DNA of 64,000 bases from Faecalicatena absiana. Its GTDB lineage: Bacteria; Bacillota; Bacilli; Lactobacillales; Lactobacillaceae. The notes beneath the pieces were generated by a model that saw only the letters and a list, made by a program, of their open reading frames with translations, was not told the origin of the DNA and did not search any database. Both the position numbers and the translations under genes were made by a program. Shown here piece after piece: positions 42,904-51,218 of this stretch (positions are counted from its first letter, which is position 1; the number at the start of each line of letters is the position of its first letter). Location: the NCBI GenBank assembly GCA_017309015.1, contig JAEDAG010000005.1, positions 62,001-126,000 of the forward strand, in the 5' to 3' direction.

Positions 42904-44571
42904 ATGGCAAAGCTGCAGAAGGGGACCTTTACGGGTCAAGCCGGCGGTCATGGCGGCGACATCAAGGTCGCTTTGACGACGGACGGCGAGCACATTACTG
43001 ACGTTAAGATTGTTGAACAGCATGAAACCCCGCATGTGGGCGACAATGCCTTTAAGTGGATTCCAGAGCGGATCGTCCATTACCAGTCCCTGGCCGTGGA
43101 CGCGGTCAGCGGGGCCAGCTTCACGTCCAGAGGGATCATCAATGCCAGCAAGCAGGCCTTGCAAGCGGCCGGTGGCGACTTGGCCGACTGGAGCCAGCCG
43201 GTGCCTAAGCCGCCAGTCGTGGCCAAGGACCAAACGGTAGACGTCGCCATTGCCGGTGGCGGGCTGACGGGCTTGACGATGGCGGCTTTTGCCATCAAGA
43301 ACGGCTTGAAGCCCCTGATCGTTGAGAAGAACGACCAGGTCGGCGGCTCCTTCCGCTACGCGGCTGGGGCCTTTGCCACCGTTGGCTCCAAGAAGGTCGC
43401 TGACAACCAGATCGACGATCTGATCAACTGGGTCAAGGAGCTCAATGACCACGGCGCCAAGAAAGAGATGGACTATGACTTTTTGCGCTATCTGGAAGAG
43501 CATACGGGCGAGACTTTCGATGAATTGGTCGACATCGCGGGCAGCAAGCCGCAAATTGCCCAAGAAGCGCCTTACAAGTTCGCCGTATTTGGCGGCGGGG
43601 CCTTTATCGTCAATGCCCTGGAGAAATACATCAAGGACCATGGCGGCTTGATCCTGCCAGACACGGTGATTACCAAAATCAACGTTGACGAAAGCGGCAA
43701 GCACGCGACTGGCTTTGCGGCCCGGAATGCCGCTGGCTGCTTTACCGTAACCGCCAAGGCCGTGGTGATCGCGACTGGCGGTGAGTCATACGGACACAAG
43801 GAAGACTTGGTCAAGACCACCCCAAGCCTGGAAAAGGTGCACGTCTTCAATGAAGCCAACCCGGGCAACACCGGCGATGGCTACGGCCTGTTGAAGGAGG
43901 CTGGGGCAAGCTTCTATGAGGGCAATATCTACAAGAACGCCTTCCTGGACTTTGGCTGGCCGCTGCGCATTTCCTACGCGAACGTGCCAGACTACAGCAA
44001 GGCGATCGTGGTCAATGACCAAGCCAAGCGCTTTACCAATGAAGCACCATTTTTTGCCTTAAACCTGACCACGGCCCTTTACTATGAAGGCAGTCCGCGC
44101 TACTACGTCATCTATGACGCGGCAAAGATGGACCAGACCTTCAGAAAGAAGCTGGATGCCCAGAAAGAAGACCCAAAGGTCGTCGTTCATGCTGGCAGCG
44201 TCAAGGAGCTGGCTGAAAAACTGGACCTTGATCCGGCGGCTTTGGAGCAGACGGTGGCCGGCTACAATGAAGCCTGCGCCAAGGGCGAAGACGAGTTTGG
44301 CAAGGACGCCGCCCATTTGGAGAGCCTGGACGGGGCGGATGGCTACTATGGCCTTTATACCATGCCTGGTTCATGGGGAACCATCGGCGGGGTCAAGATC
44401 AACCGGGACATGCTGGTTGAGCAGACTGACGGCTCCTTCTTTGACAACCTTTACGCACTGGGCGAGATGTCAACGAACGAGCTCTTCAGCGACTTTTACA
44501 TTGCCGGCTTCAGCTTGGCCAACTACTCAACCGAAGCCCGACTGGTTGCCGAGCGCCTGGCCGCGAATTAA
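42904..44571 (+). CDS. FAD/FMN-dependent reductase (fumarate reductase/urocanate reductase-like)
   Basis: 555 residues. The N-terminal FMN-binding domain (about 1-90) has DAVSGASFTS (about 65-74), the site where ApbE attaches FMN covalently. Then comes an FAD-binding domain (VAIAGGGLTGLTMAAFA, about 113; GGSFRYAAGAFA) and the capping domain of flavocytochrome c-type reductases. The C-terminus has the usual NLYALGEMSTNEL and AGFSLANYS. There is no signal peptide, so it acts in the cytoplasm. Such enzymes reduce fumarate or related enoates to dispose of electrons; argH releases fumarate, but the link is speculative. GGAGG precedes ATG. A cre-like site lies upstream. Confidence 0.88.
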   Translation: MAKLQKGTFTGQAGGHGGDIKVALTTDGEHITDVKIVEQHETPHVGDNAFKWIPERIVHYQSLAVDAVSGASFTSRGIINASKQALQAAGGDLADWSQPVPKPPVVAKDQTVDVAIAGGGLTGLTMAAFAIKNGLKPLIVEKNDQVGGSFRYAAGAFATVGSKKVADNQIDDLINWVKELNDHGAKKEMDYDFLRYLEEHTGETFDELVDIAGSKPQIAQEAPYKFAVFGGGAFIVNALEKYIKDHGGLILPDTVITKINVDESGKHATGFAARNAAGCFTVTAKAVVIATGGESYGHKEDLVKTTPSLEKVHVFNEANPGNTGDGYGLLKEAGASFYEGNIYKNAFLDFGWPLRISYANVPDYSKAIVVNDQAKRFTNEAPFFALNLTTALYYEGSPRYYVIYDAAKMDQTFRKKLDAQKEDPKVVVHAGSVKELAEKLDLDPAALEQTVAGYNEACAKGEDEFGKDAAHLESLDGADGYYGLYTMPGSWGTIGGVKINRDMLVEQTDGSFFDNLYALGEMSTNELFSDFYIAGFSLANYSTEARLVAERLAAN

Positions 44572-44603
44572 GGAAGGCGAAAACAAAAAGGGGGGAGAAT
44601 ATT

Positions 44604-46862
44604 ATGAAACGGATAGTTAAAAGCTTGAGTGCGGCTGCCTTGGCCGCCTTGTTCCTGACCGGCGGCCTGGCTGGCCAAGCAAAAGCTGCCAGAGAGGACG
44701 CGGAGCGCTATCAGCCAAAAGTAGCCAACAAGCAGGTGGAGGTGGGCAATTTCCGCTTTGCCGACAGCTTCGTCAAGAATAAGGATCAGCTGCCGAAGGA
44801 GACGATTTTTTCCTTTACGAAAACGCCGGACTTCTACCGGGCGGGCAGCTACCGGACCCGGATCATCGCCGCGTACCCGGACTGGTCCCAGGACAAGAGC
44901 AAGACCTTCACGGTAACGGTCAAGGAAAAGCAGACCGATGCCCAAAAGTACCGTCCAGAGGCCAAGGGCAAGACGGTCAAGATGGGCAAGAGCATTTCGC
45001 CTGCCAGCCTGATCAAGAATCGCCATTCCCTGCCAAAGGGCACGAACTACAGCTTTAGCAGCCGGGTCAACTTCAAGAAAGCCGGAAGCTACAAGACCAG
45101 GATTGCCTTGGTCTACCCGGATGGGAGCAGCGAAAGCAGCAAGACCATCAGGATCAAGGTCAAGGACCTGAGAAAGGACAAGGAGAAGTACCGGCCAAAG
45201 GTCAAGAAAGTCAAGACCGCTTACGGGAAAGTGCTGTATGCCTACCAGGCCGTGACCAACTGGCGCAAGCTGCCAAAAGGGACGACCTTCTCCTACACCA
45301 AGGCCGTCAACTTCTGGAAGTCCGGCAAGTACAAGCGGCGGGTTTTGGTCCAGTATCCGGACAAGTCGTCTGAAAAGACCAGCAGCTTCTATTTGACCGT
45401 CAAGCGCCAGCCTGACAACCAAAAGTATGGCTTAAGGGTCAAGAATGCCAGCCTTTGGCTGGGGCAAAAGACCACGGCCAAGAAGCTGGTGGCCAATGCC
45501 GTGGCCTTGCCAAAGAAGACCAAGTACTCCTTTACCAGCAAGGTCAGCTTCAAGAAGACCGGGATCTATTGGACTCGGATCAAGGCCACTTACCCGGACA
45601 AGTCCAAAAACACCAGTGCCTGGCTCAAGGTCACGGTTGCCAGAAAGCCGGACCGCTTGAAGTACCAGCCAAAGGTCAAGGGGACCAGCGTTTGGAGCGG
45701 GCAGGCCGTGTCAGCCAAGCAGCTGGTCACCAACCACTCCAAGCTGCCAAAGAAGACCAAGTACTCCTTTACCAGCAAGGTCAGCTTCAAGAAGGCCGGC
45801 ACTTACCAGACCCGGATCAAGGCCACTTATCCAGACAAGTCCAAGGATACCAGCGCCAAGATCAAGATCACGGTAAAGAAGAAGCCTGATGCCGCAGTCT
45901 ACAAGGCCAAGGCCGTCAAGAGCGCGTCCGTGGTCCGCGGCAGCGTGCTGCCGGCGGCCAGTCTGATTGCCAACCGGTCCAAGCTTCCCAAGAAGACGGC
46001 TTTTGCCTTCACGGTTGGTCCCAACTTCCAGAAGGTGGGCTCATATGACACCGGCGTAGTCGTCATCTACCCTGACGGCAGCTGGCAGGTAATTAAGAAG
46101 CTCACCGTGGTCGTCAAGGAAAAAGCCAACGCGGACTTGTATGCCCCGCAGGTTAAGGGCACGGCGACGACTTTGAAAGGGCACCCGCTCACGGCGGCCA
46201 GCCTGATCACCAACGCTGCTGCTCTGCCAAACGGCACCAAGTTTGCCTTTGTCAAGGCGCCTGACTTTAACAAGGCCGGCAGCAGCCAGGTGAAGATCAA
46301 GGTCACCTACCCAGACAAGTCCAGCGAGGAGACGGCGGCGGTCCGGATCCAGGTCAACGCCAGCCAGGCTTCTCTGCACCCAGCCTTAGCCGTCAAGGAG
46401 GCGGTCTTGCCAGTCGGGCAGGCGGCTGACGCCAATAAGCTGCTGACCAATGCCGCGGCTTTGCCAGCTGGCTTTAGCGTCCGCTTCGTTGAAGCAGGCT
46501 GCGCCGCGAGCTACCAGCTGCCAAATACCGGCGTGGCCGGCACTTACAAGGCCTGCCTTGAGGTGGCCTACCCAGACGGGTCAACGGTTCAGCGGCCAGT
46601 CACGGTCAAGGTTCTGCCAGACAGTGAATACTTCAAGCCGCAAGCTGGGAACAGCGAAGCCGCGCTGGGGACGGTCAAGAGCGCCAAGGATTTGATCCAA
46701 AACGCGGGCGAATTGCCGGGCATGACCACGTATGAGTTTGTGAGCGAAGATGGGGCAGTCGTGCCTGACTTTAACCAGGCCGGCACTTACCCAGCTGCTA
46801 TCAAGCTTGGCTACCCGGACCAGACCAGCACTATCGTCAAGCTGACCATCGTGGTCAAGTAA
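44604..46862 (+). CDS. Secreted protein of nine Rib-like repeats without wall anchor
   Basis: 752 residues with a strong GGGGGGAG site. A signal peptide (about 1-29, cut after QAKA) is followed by nine repeats of about 80 residues starting near residues 35, 114, 194, 274, 353, 432, 511, 590 and 675. Each has a Y.P/K...G start, LP..T.YSF, F..AG.Y.T, YPDKS and a final I.VTVK strand, the Rib/alpha-type surface repeat. Repeats 2-5 are very Lys-rich. There is no LPxTG motif, C-terminal hydrophobic tail, lipobox or LysM, so retention may be by charge with teichoic acids. It lies 32 bases after the flavin reductase gene, and the dispersed repeat follows its stop. Confidence 0.85.
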   Translation: MKRIVKSLSAAALAALFLTGGLAGQAKAAREDAERYQPKVANKQVEVGNFRFADSFVKNKDQLPKETIFSFTKTPDFYRAGSYRTRIIAAYPDWSQDKSKTFTVTVKEKQTDAQKYRPEAKGKTVKMGKSISPASLIKNRHSLPKGTNYSFSSRVNFKKAGSYKTRIALVYPDGSSESSKTIRIKVKDLRKDKEKYRPKVKKVKTAYGKVLYAYQAVTNWRKLPKGTTFSYTKAVNFWKSGKYKRRVLVQYPDKSSEKTSSFYLTVKRQPDNQKYGLRVKNASLWLGQKTTAKKLVANAVALPKKTKYSFTSKVSFKKTGIYWTRIKATYPDKSKNTSAWLKVTVARKPDRLKYQPKVKGTSVWSGQAVSAKQLVTNHSKLPKKTKYSFTSKVSFKKAGTYQTRIKATYPDKSKDTSAKIKITVKKKPDAAVYKAKAVKSASVVRGSVLPAASLIANRSKLPKKTAFAFTVGPNFQKVGSYDTGVVVIYPDGSWQVIKKLTVVVKEKANADLYAPQVKGTATTLKGHPLTAASLITNAAALPNGTKFAFVKAPDFNKAGSSQVKIKVTYPDKSSEETAAVRIQVNASQASLHPALAVKEAVLPVGQAADANKLLTNAAALPAGFSVRFVEAGCAASYQLPNTGVAGTYKACLEVAYPDGSTVQRPVTVKVLPDSEYFKPQAGNSEAALGTVKSAKDLIQNAGELPGMTTYEFVSEDGAVVPDFNQAGTYPAAIKLGYPDQTSTIVKLTIVVK

Positions 46863-46871
46863 GCTAATTGC

Positions 46872-47015
46872 AAGAGTCTGGAAAAAGACTCTAACGAATA
46901 ATAAAGGCTTCTAGAAGTGGAAAAACTTCTGGAAGCCTTTTTATGTGTCTCAAATCACAGCAGAGAATGGCTGAAGCCCAAAAGGCCCCCAGCAGCCACT
47001 TTTTCCCAGACTCTT
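46872..47015 (+). repeat. Dispersed intergenic repeat, full-length copy
   Basis: AAGAGTCTGG (46872) and CCAGACTCTT (to 47015) are perfect 10-bp terminal inverted repeats. Between them: GACTCTAACGAATAATAAAG, hairpin AGGCTTCTAGAAGT ... ACTTCTGGAAGCCT with a T-run, then GTGTCTCAAATCACAGCAG and an inner imperfect palindrome. It starts nine bases after the stop of the Rib-repeat gene. The same family is at 2733-2828 and 19916-20056. Confidence 0.88.
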
Positions 47016-47052
47016 TTTTCGATCATTTTGTGTGACTTTTGCCGTCTGCTTT

Positions 47053-47061
47053 TGTTATAAT
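47053..47061 (+). promoter_or_regulatory. Extended -10 promoter of the zinc-ribbon gene
   Basis: TGTTATAAT (TG at 47053-47054, TATAAT at 47056-47061) without a clear -35, about 80 bases before ATG 47142. Confidence 0.45.
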
Positions 47062-47141
47062 TTTCCTTGTGTGAAGCGGTTACATTTAGAAAAAGAGTTT
47101 TAACAAGGGATTTAGTTAATTAAGAAGACAGGAACACGCAA

Positions 47142-47894
47142 ATGGACAAGATCAAGTGTGCCGTCTGCGGCGGCCAGAAAATCAGAAAGGAAAGCGACCT
47201 TTACGTCTGCCAGACTTGCGGGATCGAGTATACTCTGGGCCAGGTACAGGAGCTCTATTATCAGAAAAATTTAAAGCAAGAGGACCTCTTGGCCAAGGCC
47301 AAGGAGTGCTACCGGCGCAAGGAGTACCGCAAATCCTGTCGCCTCTGCCAGCAGCTGCTGGCTTCTGGCGCCAAAGAGCCGGAAGCCCAGCTGTACCTGG
47401 CCTTAAGCCAGGCGCGTCTGCACTTTCATAGCAAAAGCGCGCGGGAGCAGCTGGTCAGTGGAACGTCAGCGGCAATTGCTACTAAAAGGCAGGCCGGCAT
47501 TGGTCGCTCCTACTTTGACTTTTGCAGCCGGGCTCTGGGGGAAGTCCTGGTCTTGGGGCTGGCTTATGAAGAAGCCGCGGAAAAGGTCTTTTATGCTGAA
47601 ACCAGTCATTTGGACTCATCATCGCCAATTACCATTGCCCAGGCTGAGAAGCGCCTGTCTAAAGAGCTGATGGCCAGCTGGGAGACCTGCGACCAGGTGG
47701 CCAGGGCCTGCGTCAGCGGGATCGAGGACTTTTCGGAGGCTGGATCAGGCTTTTGGGACTTGATCGCGGCCATGCTCGATGACTTGAACATCAACGCCAA
47801 GCGGGGGATCGCCTCGTCAGAGCGCCTGCAAGAAGAGCGGACCTTTTTTGCCAAACTGCAGAAAGCGCCTTGCCTTTTTGAAGAAATTTCCTGA
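47142..47894 (+). CDS. Zinc-ribbon (TFIIB-type) cytoplasmic protein of unknown function
   Basis: 250 residues. The N-terminus is CAVCGGQKI ... YVCQTCGIEY (about residues 6-30), a CxxC-x15-CxxC zinc ribbon as found in many small 'TFIIB-type zinc finger' proteins of lactobacilli. The rest is helical (about 45-250), with a tetratricopeptide-like start (AKECYRRKEYRKSCRLCQQLL). There is no membrane segment. AGGAA precedes ATG. It is monocistronic between the dispersed repeat and tRNA-Gln. Function is unknown; the ribbon could bind nucleic acid or protein. Confidence 0.65.
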   Translation: MDKIKCAVCGGQKIRKESDLYVCQTCGIEYTLGQVQELYYQKNLKQEDLLAKAKECYRRKEYRKSCRLCQQLLASGAKEPEAQLYLALSQARLHFHSKSAREQLVSGTSAAIATKRQAGIGRSYFDFCSRALGEVLVLGLAYEEAAEKVFYAETSHLDSSSPITIAQAEKRLSKELMASWETCDQVARACVSGIEDFSEAGSGFWDLIAAMLDDLNINAKRGIASSERLQEERTFFAKLQKAPCLFEEIS

Positions 47895-47920
47895 AAAACA
47901 AATTATTTTTAAAAAAGGTC

Positions 47921-47949
47921 TTGCCAAAGGCTAAGAAAATAAGTAAGAT
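47921..47949 (+). promoter_or_regulatory. Promoter of tRNA-Gln
   Basis: TTGCCA (47921-47926), 17-base spacer, TAAGAT (47944-47949), about 60 bases before the tRNA. Confidence 0.55.
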
Positions 47950-48009
47950 AGTAGATGTCGGTTGGGGGATGCAAGTAGTCAACCCTTGATTGAACAAAAT
48001 GATTTTGCT

Positions 48010-48080
48010 TGCGTTATAGCCAAGTGGTAAGGCAACGGTTTTTGGTACCGTCATGCGCTGGTTCGAATCCAGCTAACGCA
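48010..48080 (+). tRNA. tRNA-Gln (anticodon UUG)
   Basis: 71 bases. Acceptor arms TGCGTTA/TAACGCA pair fully. The D-arm is GCC ... GGC, the anticodon stem ACGGT/ACCGT encloses TTTTGGT with anticodon TTG, and the T-arm has GGTTCGAATCC. The genomic sequence does not encode CCA (ATG follows), so the CCA enzyme in this window is needed. Confidence 0.95.
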
Positions 48081-48088
48081 ATGAAAAA

Positions 48089-48127
48089 GAGAAGCCAAGG
48101 TAGCAGTACTTGGCTTCTTTTTTATTG
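48089..48127 (+). terminator. Terminator after tRNA-Gln
   Basis: AGAAGCCAAG ... CTTGGCTTCT followed by a T-run. Confidence 0.88.
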
Positions 48128-48144
48128 CTATTTTGAACGGAGAA

Positions 48145-48174
48145 CACTCATCTAGGCTGGTGAGTGCTTTTTTT
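48145..48174 (+). terminator. Second terminator-like stem
   Basis: CACTCA ... TGAGTG with a loop of about ten bases, followed by a run of T. It backs up the tRNA terminator. Confidence 0.55.
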
Positions 48175-48343
48175 ACAGTTCGGGAATCAATTTTCGCGCA
48201 AATGTCCGTTGCATGCAGACTATTGGCCCTTGCAGGCGGGCCAGGTTCAAGCTAAACTGAATGTTATGAAAATAATGATTAGATTAAATAGATGAAAGAA
48301 TTCTGATTTCAACCAGGATAAGAAAGACTTTTGAGGTGATGAA

Positions 48344-49648
48344 ATGACAGATTTGATCAAGCCGGCCGATATCAACGCGGCTGGCCACTTGCAGATTGGC
48401 GGCGTGGATGCCTTGGACCTGGCCCACAAGTACGGGACGCCTTTGGTGGTTTATGACGTGGACAAGATCCGCGCCACTTTCCGGGCCTTCAAGCGGGTTT
48501 TTGAGGAAGAAAAGGTGCCTTATGCCGTCAGCTATGCCTCCAAGGCCTTTTGTGCCATTGCCATCTATCAGGTGATCAATGAAGAGGGCGGGCACGTGGA
48601 CGTAGTCTCAGGCGGCGAGCTGGCCACGGCCAAAGCAGCCGGCTTCCCAATGGATCGGGTCAGCTTCCACGGCAACAATAAGTCCCCGGAAGAGCTGGCC
48701 ATGGCTGTTGACAGCGGGGTGGGCGTGATCATCCTGGACAACTTCCATGAGATCGATCTTTTGTCAGCCATCCTCAAGGAGAAGGGGAAGTGGGCCAAGG
48801 TCATGCTCAGAGTGACCCCGGGGATCAGCGCCCACACCAACGAATACATTCAAACCGGCCAGGTTGACTCCAAGTTTGGCTTTGACCTTGGCAGCGGGCA
48901 GGCTGACCGGGCTTTGGAGCAAGTCTTGGCGGATGAGCGCATGGACCTGCTTGGCGCCCACGCCCACATCGGCTCGCAGATTTTTGACGTCCGCGGCTTC
49001 GTGGGCTGTGCCGACAAGCTGGCCAGCTTGGGCAAGCACTGGCAAGACAAGTACGGCTACGCCATCAAGGTCCTGAACGTCGGCGGGGGCTTTGGCATCC
49101 GCTACACGGAAGCAGACCAGCCGCTGCCGCCAGAAGAATTCGTCCGGGCCATTATCAAAGAGGTCAAGGCGGACTGCCAGCAGGCCGGCCTGCCTTTGCC
49201 GGAAATCTGGATTGAACCGGGCCGCTCACTGGTGGGCCAAGCCGGCTATAATCTCTATACGATTGGCTCGCGCAAGGACTTGCCAGGTTATGAAAGCTAC
49301 GTGGCCGTTGACGGCGGGATGGGCGACAATATCCGCCCGGCCCTTTACCAGGCCAAGTATGAAGCCGTATTGGCCAAGGATCCAGCTGCAAAGGCTGCCG
49401 AGCGGGTCAACCTGGTCGGCAAGTACTGCGAGAGCGGGGACATCCTGATCAAAGACTGTCCTTTGCCAAAAACCGAACCTGGCGACGTCGTGGCCATGCT
49501 GGCTACTGGGGCCTATGGCTACTCAATGGCCTCCAACTACAACCGCAACCCGCGCCCGGCGGTCGTTTTCGCGGAAGGCGGGCAAGACCGGCTGGTGGTC
49601 AAGCGCGAAAGTTATGAAGATCTGATTCATCTAGACTTAAAATATTAA
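48344..49648 (+). CDS. lysA: Diaminopimelate decarboxylase
   Basis: 434 residues; converts meso-diaminopimelate to lysine, the last step. PLP-dependent fold III enzyme: Lys in SYASKAFCA (about residue 69), HIGSQIFD (about 207), NVGGGFGIRY (about 246-255), EPGRSLVGQAG (about 291-301) and CESGD (about 365) are all present. GAGGTGA precedes ATG 48344. The preceding 160 bases hold no evident riboswitch. It is followed by an aminotransferase of the kind used in the acetyl-diaminopimelate branch. Confidence 0.95.
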   Translation: MTDLIKPADINAAGHLQIGGVDALDLAHKYGTPLVVYDVDKIRATFRAFKRVFEEEKVPYAVSYASKAFCAIAIYQVINEEGGHVDVVSGGELATAKAAGFPMDRVSFHGNNKSPEELAMAVDSGVGVIILDNFHEIDLLSAILKEKGKWAKVMLRVTPGISAHTNEYIQTGQVDSKFGFDLGSGQADRALEQVLADERMDLLGAHAHIGSQIFDVRGFVGCADKLASLGKHWQDKYGYAIKVLNVGGGFGIRYTEADQPLPPEEFVRAIIKEVKADCQQAGLPLPEIWIEPGRSLVGQAGYNLYTIGSRKDLPGYESYVAVDGGMGDNIRPALYQAKYEAVLAKDPAAKAAERVNLVGKYCESGDILIKDCPLPKTEPGDVVAMLATGAYGYSMASNYNRNPRPAVVFAEGGQDRLVVKRESYEDLIHLDLKY

Positions 49649-49829
49649 TGGTTAAACCGGTTACAAATTAAATAACCCAATTTTCATTCCGGACAAACTA
49701 AACTATTTTAGGCCAAGGAGGATTTTTTCTGGCGAAAAAAGGGCGCTCTTAGCGAAAAACTTAACATATTATGGTAGAATAAAAGCAAATGTTAAGTTTA
49801 TTTTGTTTCGAATGAAGAGGTTTATTTCA

Positions 49830-51014
49830 ATGCCACAATTAGCGCAAGATTTGCAAGGGATCGTCAATCACAAGCTTGACGCCTTGCTGCCATCAGATAT
49901 TCGTCTTTTTGACAAATACGTTTCTCAATATGAGGGGGTCATCAAGCTGACCCTGGGCGAACCAGACTTGAACACCCCGGAACACGTCAAGCAGGCGGCA
50001 ATTGCCGATATTGAAGCCAACGACTCCCACTACGCGCCGCAATCTGGCAAGCCTGAATTGCGCCAAGCCATCAGCAAGTACGTTAAGGGCCTGAACGGCG
50101 TTGAATATGATCCAGAATCCGAAGTTGCCGTTTCCGTTGGGGCTACCGAAGCCTTGAACGCGGTTTTGGATGCCTTGCTCAACGACGGCGACAAGGTTCT
50201 CGTGCCAACGCCGGTCTGGTCCATGTACATGCAGCTGGTTTCCCTGACCGGGGCAACCCCAGTTGAAGTTGACACCAGTGCCGACGGCTTTGTCTTGACT
50301 CCGGAAAAGCTGGAAGAAGTCCTCAAGAAGGAAGGCAAGGGCGTTAAGGCGGTCATGATCAACGACCCAAGCAACCCAACTGGCGTCGTCTACCCTAAGG
50401 AAACCCTGGAAGGAATCGCCAAGGTTCTGAAGAAGTACCATGTCTACGCCATCAGCGATGAAATCTATGCAGAATTGATCTACGGGGAAGCCAAGCACTA
50501 CTCACTGACCAGCTTTGCTCCAGAGCGGACCATCTACGTTTCCGGCCTGTCCAAGTCCCACGCGATGACTGGCTGGCGGCTGGGCTTTATCTGCGGGCCA
50601 GCAGAAATCATGAAGAACATCTGCAAGATGAACAACTTCCTGATCACCTCTTTGACCAACAATGTCCAAGCCGCTGGGGTGGAAGCCTTGACCAACGGGT
50701 TGGATGACCCAAAGGAATTCAAGGCCATTTACGAACGCCGCCTGACCTTCATGGAAGAAGGCTTGCGGGAATTGGGCTTTGACATGGCGCGGCCGCAAGG
50801 GGCCTTCTACATCTTTGCCAAGATCCCTGCCAAGTTCAAGGGCGACGACGTTGCCTTTGCCAAGGCCCTGGCCAAGGAGGCCCTGGTCGGCGTGACCCCA
50901 GGGAGCTTCTTTGGCAACGGGGGCAAGGGCTACATCCGCATGTCCTATGCTTCAAGCGATGAAGACCTGCACGAGGCCCTGAAGCGGATCGGGAAGTTCG
51001 TCAGCGAGCACTGA
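49830..51014 (+). CDS. Class I/II aminotransferase, probably PatA-like
   Basis: 394 residues from ATG 49830, with AGAGG nine bases before; an upstream in-frame start at 49803 adds residues foreign to the family. PLP aminotransferase fold I: LTLGEPDLNTPEHV (about 38-51), NDPSNPTGVVY (about 181), SDEIYAEL, and the PLP Lys in SGLSKSHAMTGWRLG (about 240). The family includes N-acetyl-LL-diaminopimelate aminotransferase (PatA) and aromatic/aspartate aminotransferases. The place after lysA favours the first, but 181 bases separate them and substrate cannot be read directly. Confidence 0.85.
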   Translation: MPQLAQDLQGIVNHKLDALLPSDIRLFDKYVSQYEGVIKLTLGEPDLNTPEHVKQAAIADIEANDSHYAPQSGKPELRQAISKYVKGLNGVEYDPESEVAVSVGATEALNAVLDALLNDGDKVLVPTPVWSMYMQLVSLTGATPVEVDTSADGFVLTPEKLEEVLKKEGKGVKAVMINDPSNPTGVVYPKETLEGIAKVLKKYHVYAISDEIYAELIYGEAKHYSLTSFAPERTIYVSGLSKSHAMTGWRLGFICGPAEIMKNICKMNNFLITSLTNNVQAAGVEALTNGLDDPKEFKAIYERRLTFMEEGLRELGFDMARPQGAFYIFAKIPAKFKGDDVAFAKALAKEALVGVTPGSFFGNGGKGYIRMSYASSDEDLHEALKRIGKFVSEH

Positions 51015-51079
51015 TCCTGAGCCGACATGAATATCGAAGCACTGCTTATCTATTTATTGGCAAGCAGCAATAATTCCAG

Positions 51080-51110
51080 AAAGAGTCTGACCGCCGGCCA
51101 GGCTCTTTTT
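51080..51110 (+). terminator. Terminator of the aminotransferase gene
   Basis: AAAGAGTCTG ... CAGGCTCTTTTT, with a nine-base loop. Its left arm resembles the end of the dispersed repeat, but no other part of that element is present. Confidence 0.75.
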
Positions 51111-51218
51111 GGCCTTTATGACAGAATAGCCGCCTCCTGCCCAAAGTCCGGCTGGCTATGTTATCATTGTTTAATAAGAGCTGGTCGAAGAAAAATTAAT
51201 AAATGGATTTGATAACTA

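Noticed and set aside
44604-46862. Rib-repeat protein as the accessory Sec substrate
   Set aside because: It has a normal short signal peptide and Rib-type repeats without serine-rich tracts, and it is separated from secY2 by lysA and other genes.
48181-48343. Lysine riboswitch before lysA
   Set aside because: The 160 bases upstream lack the length and conserved junction expected of an L-box; nothing but weak palindromes is visible.
49650-49668. cre-like sequence TTAAACCGGTTACA after lysA
   Set aside because: Three mismatches to the consensus, including core positions; probably a chance palindrome.
51027-51212. 61-residue ORF between the aminotransferase and secY2
   Set aside because: Contains the aminotransferase terminator, has poor codon quality and no family resemblance.
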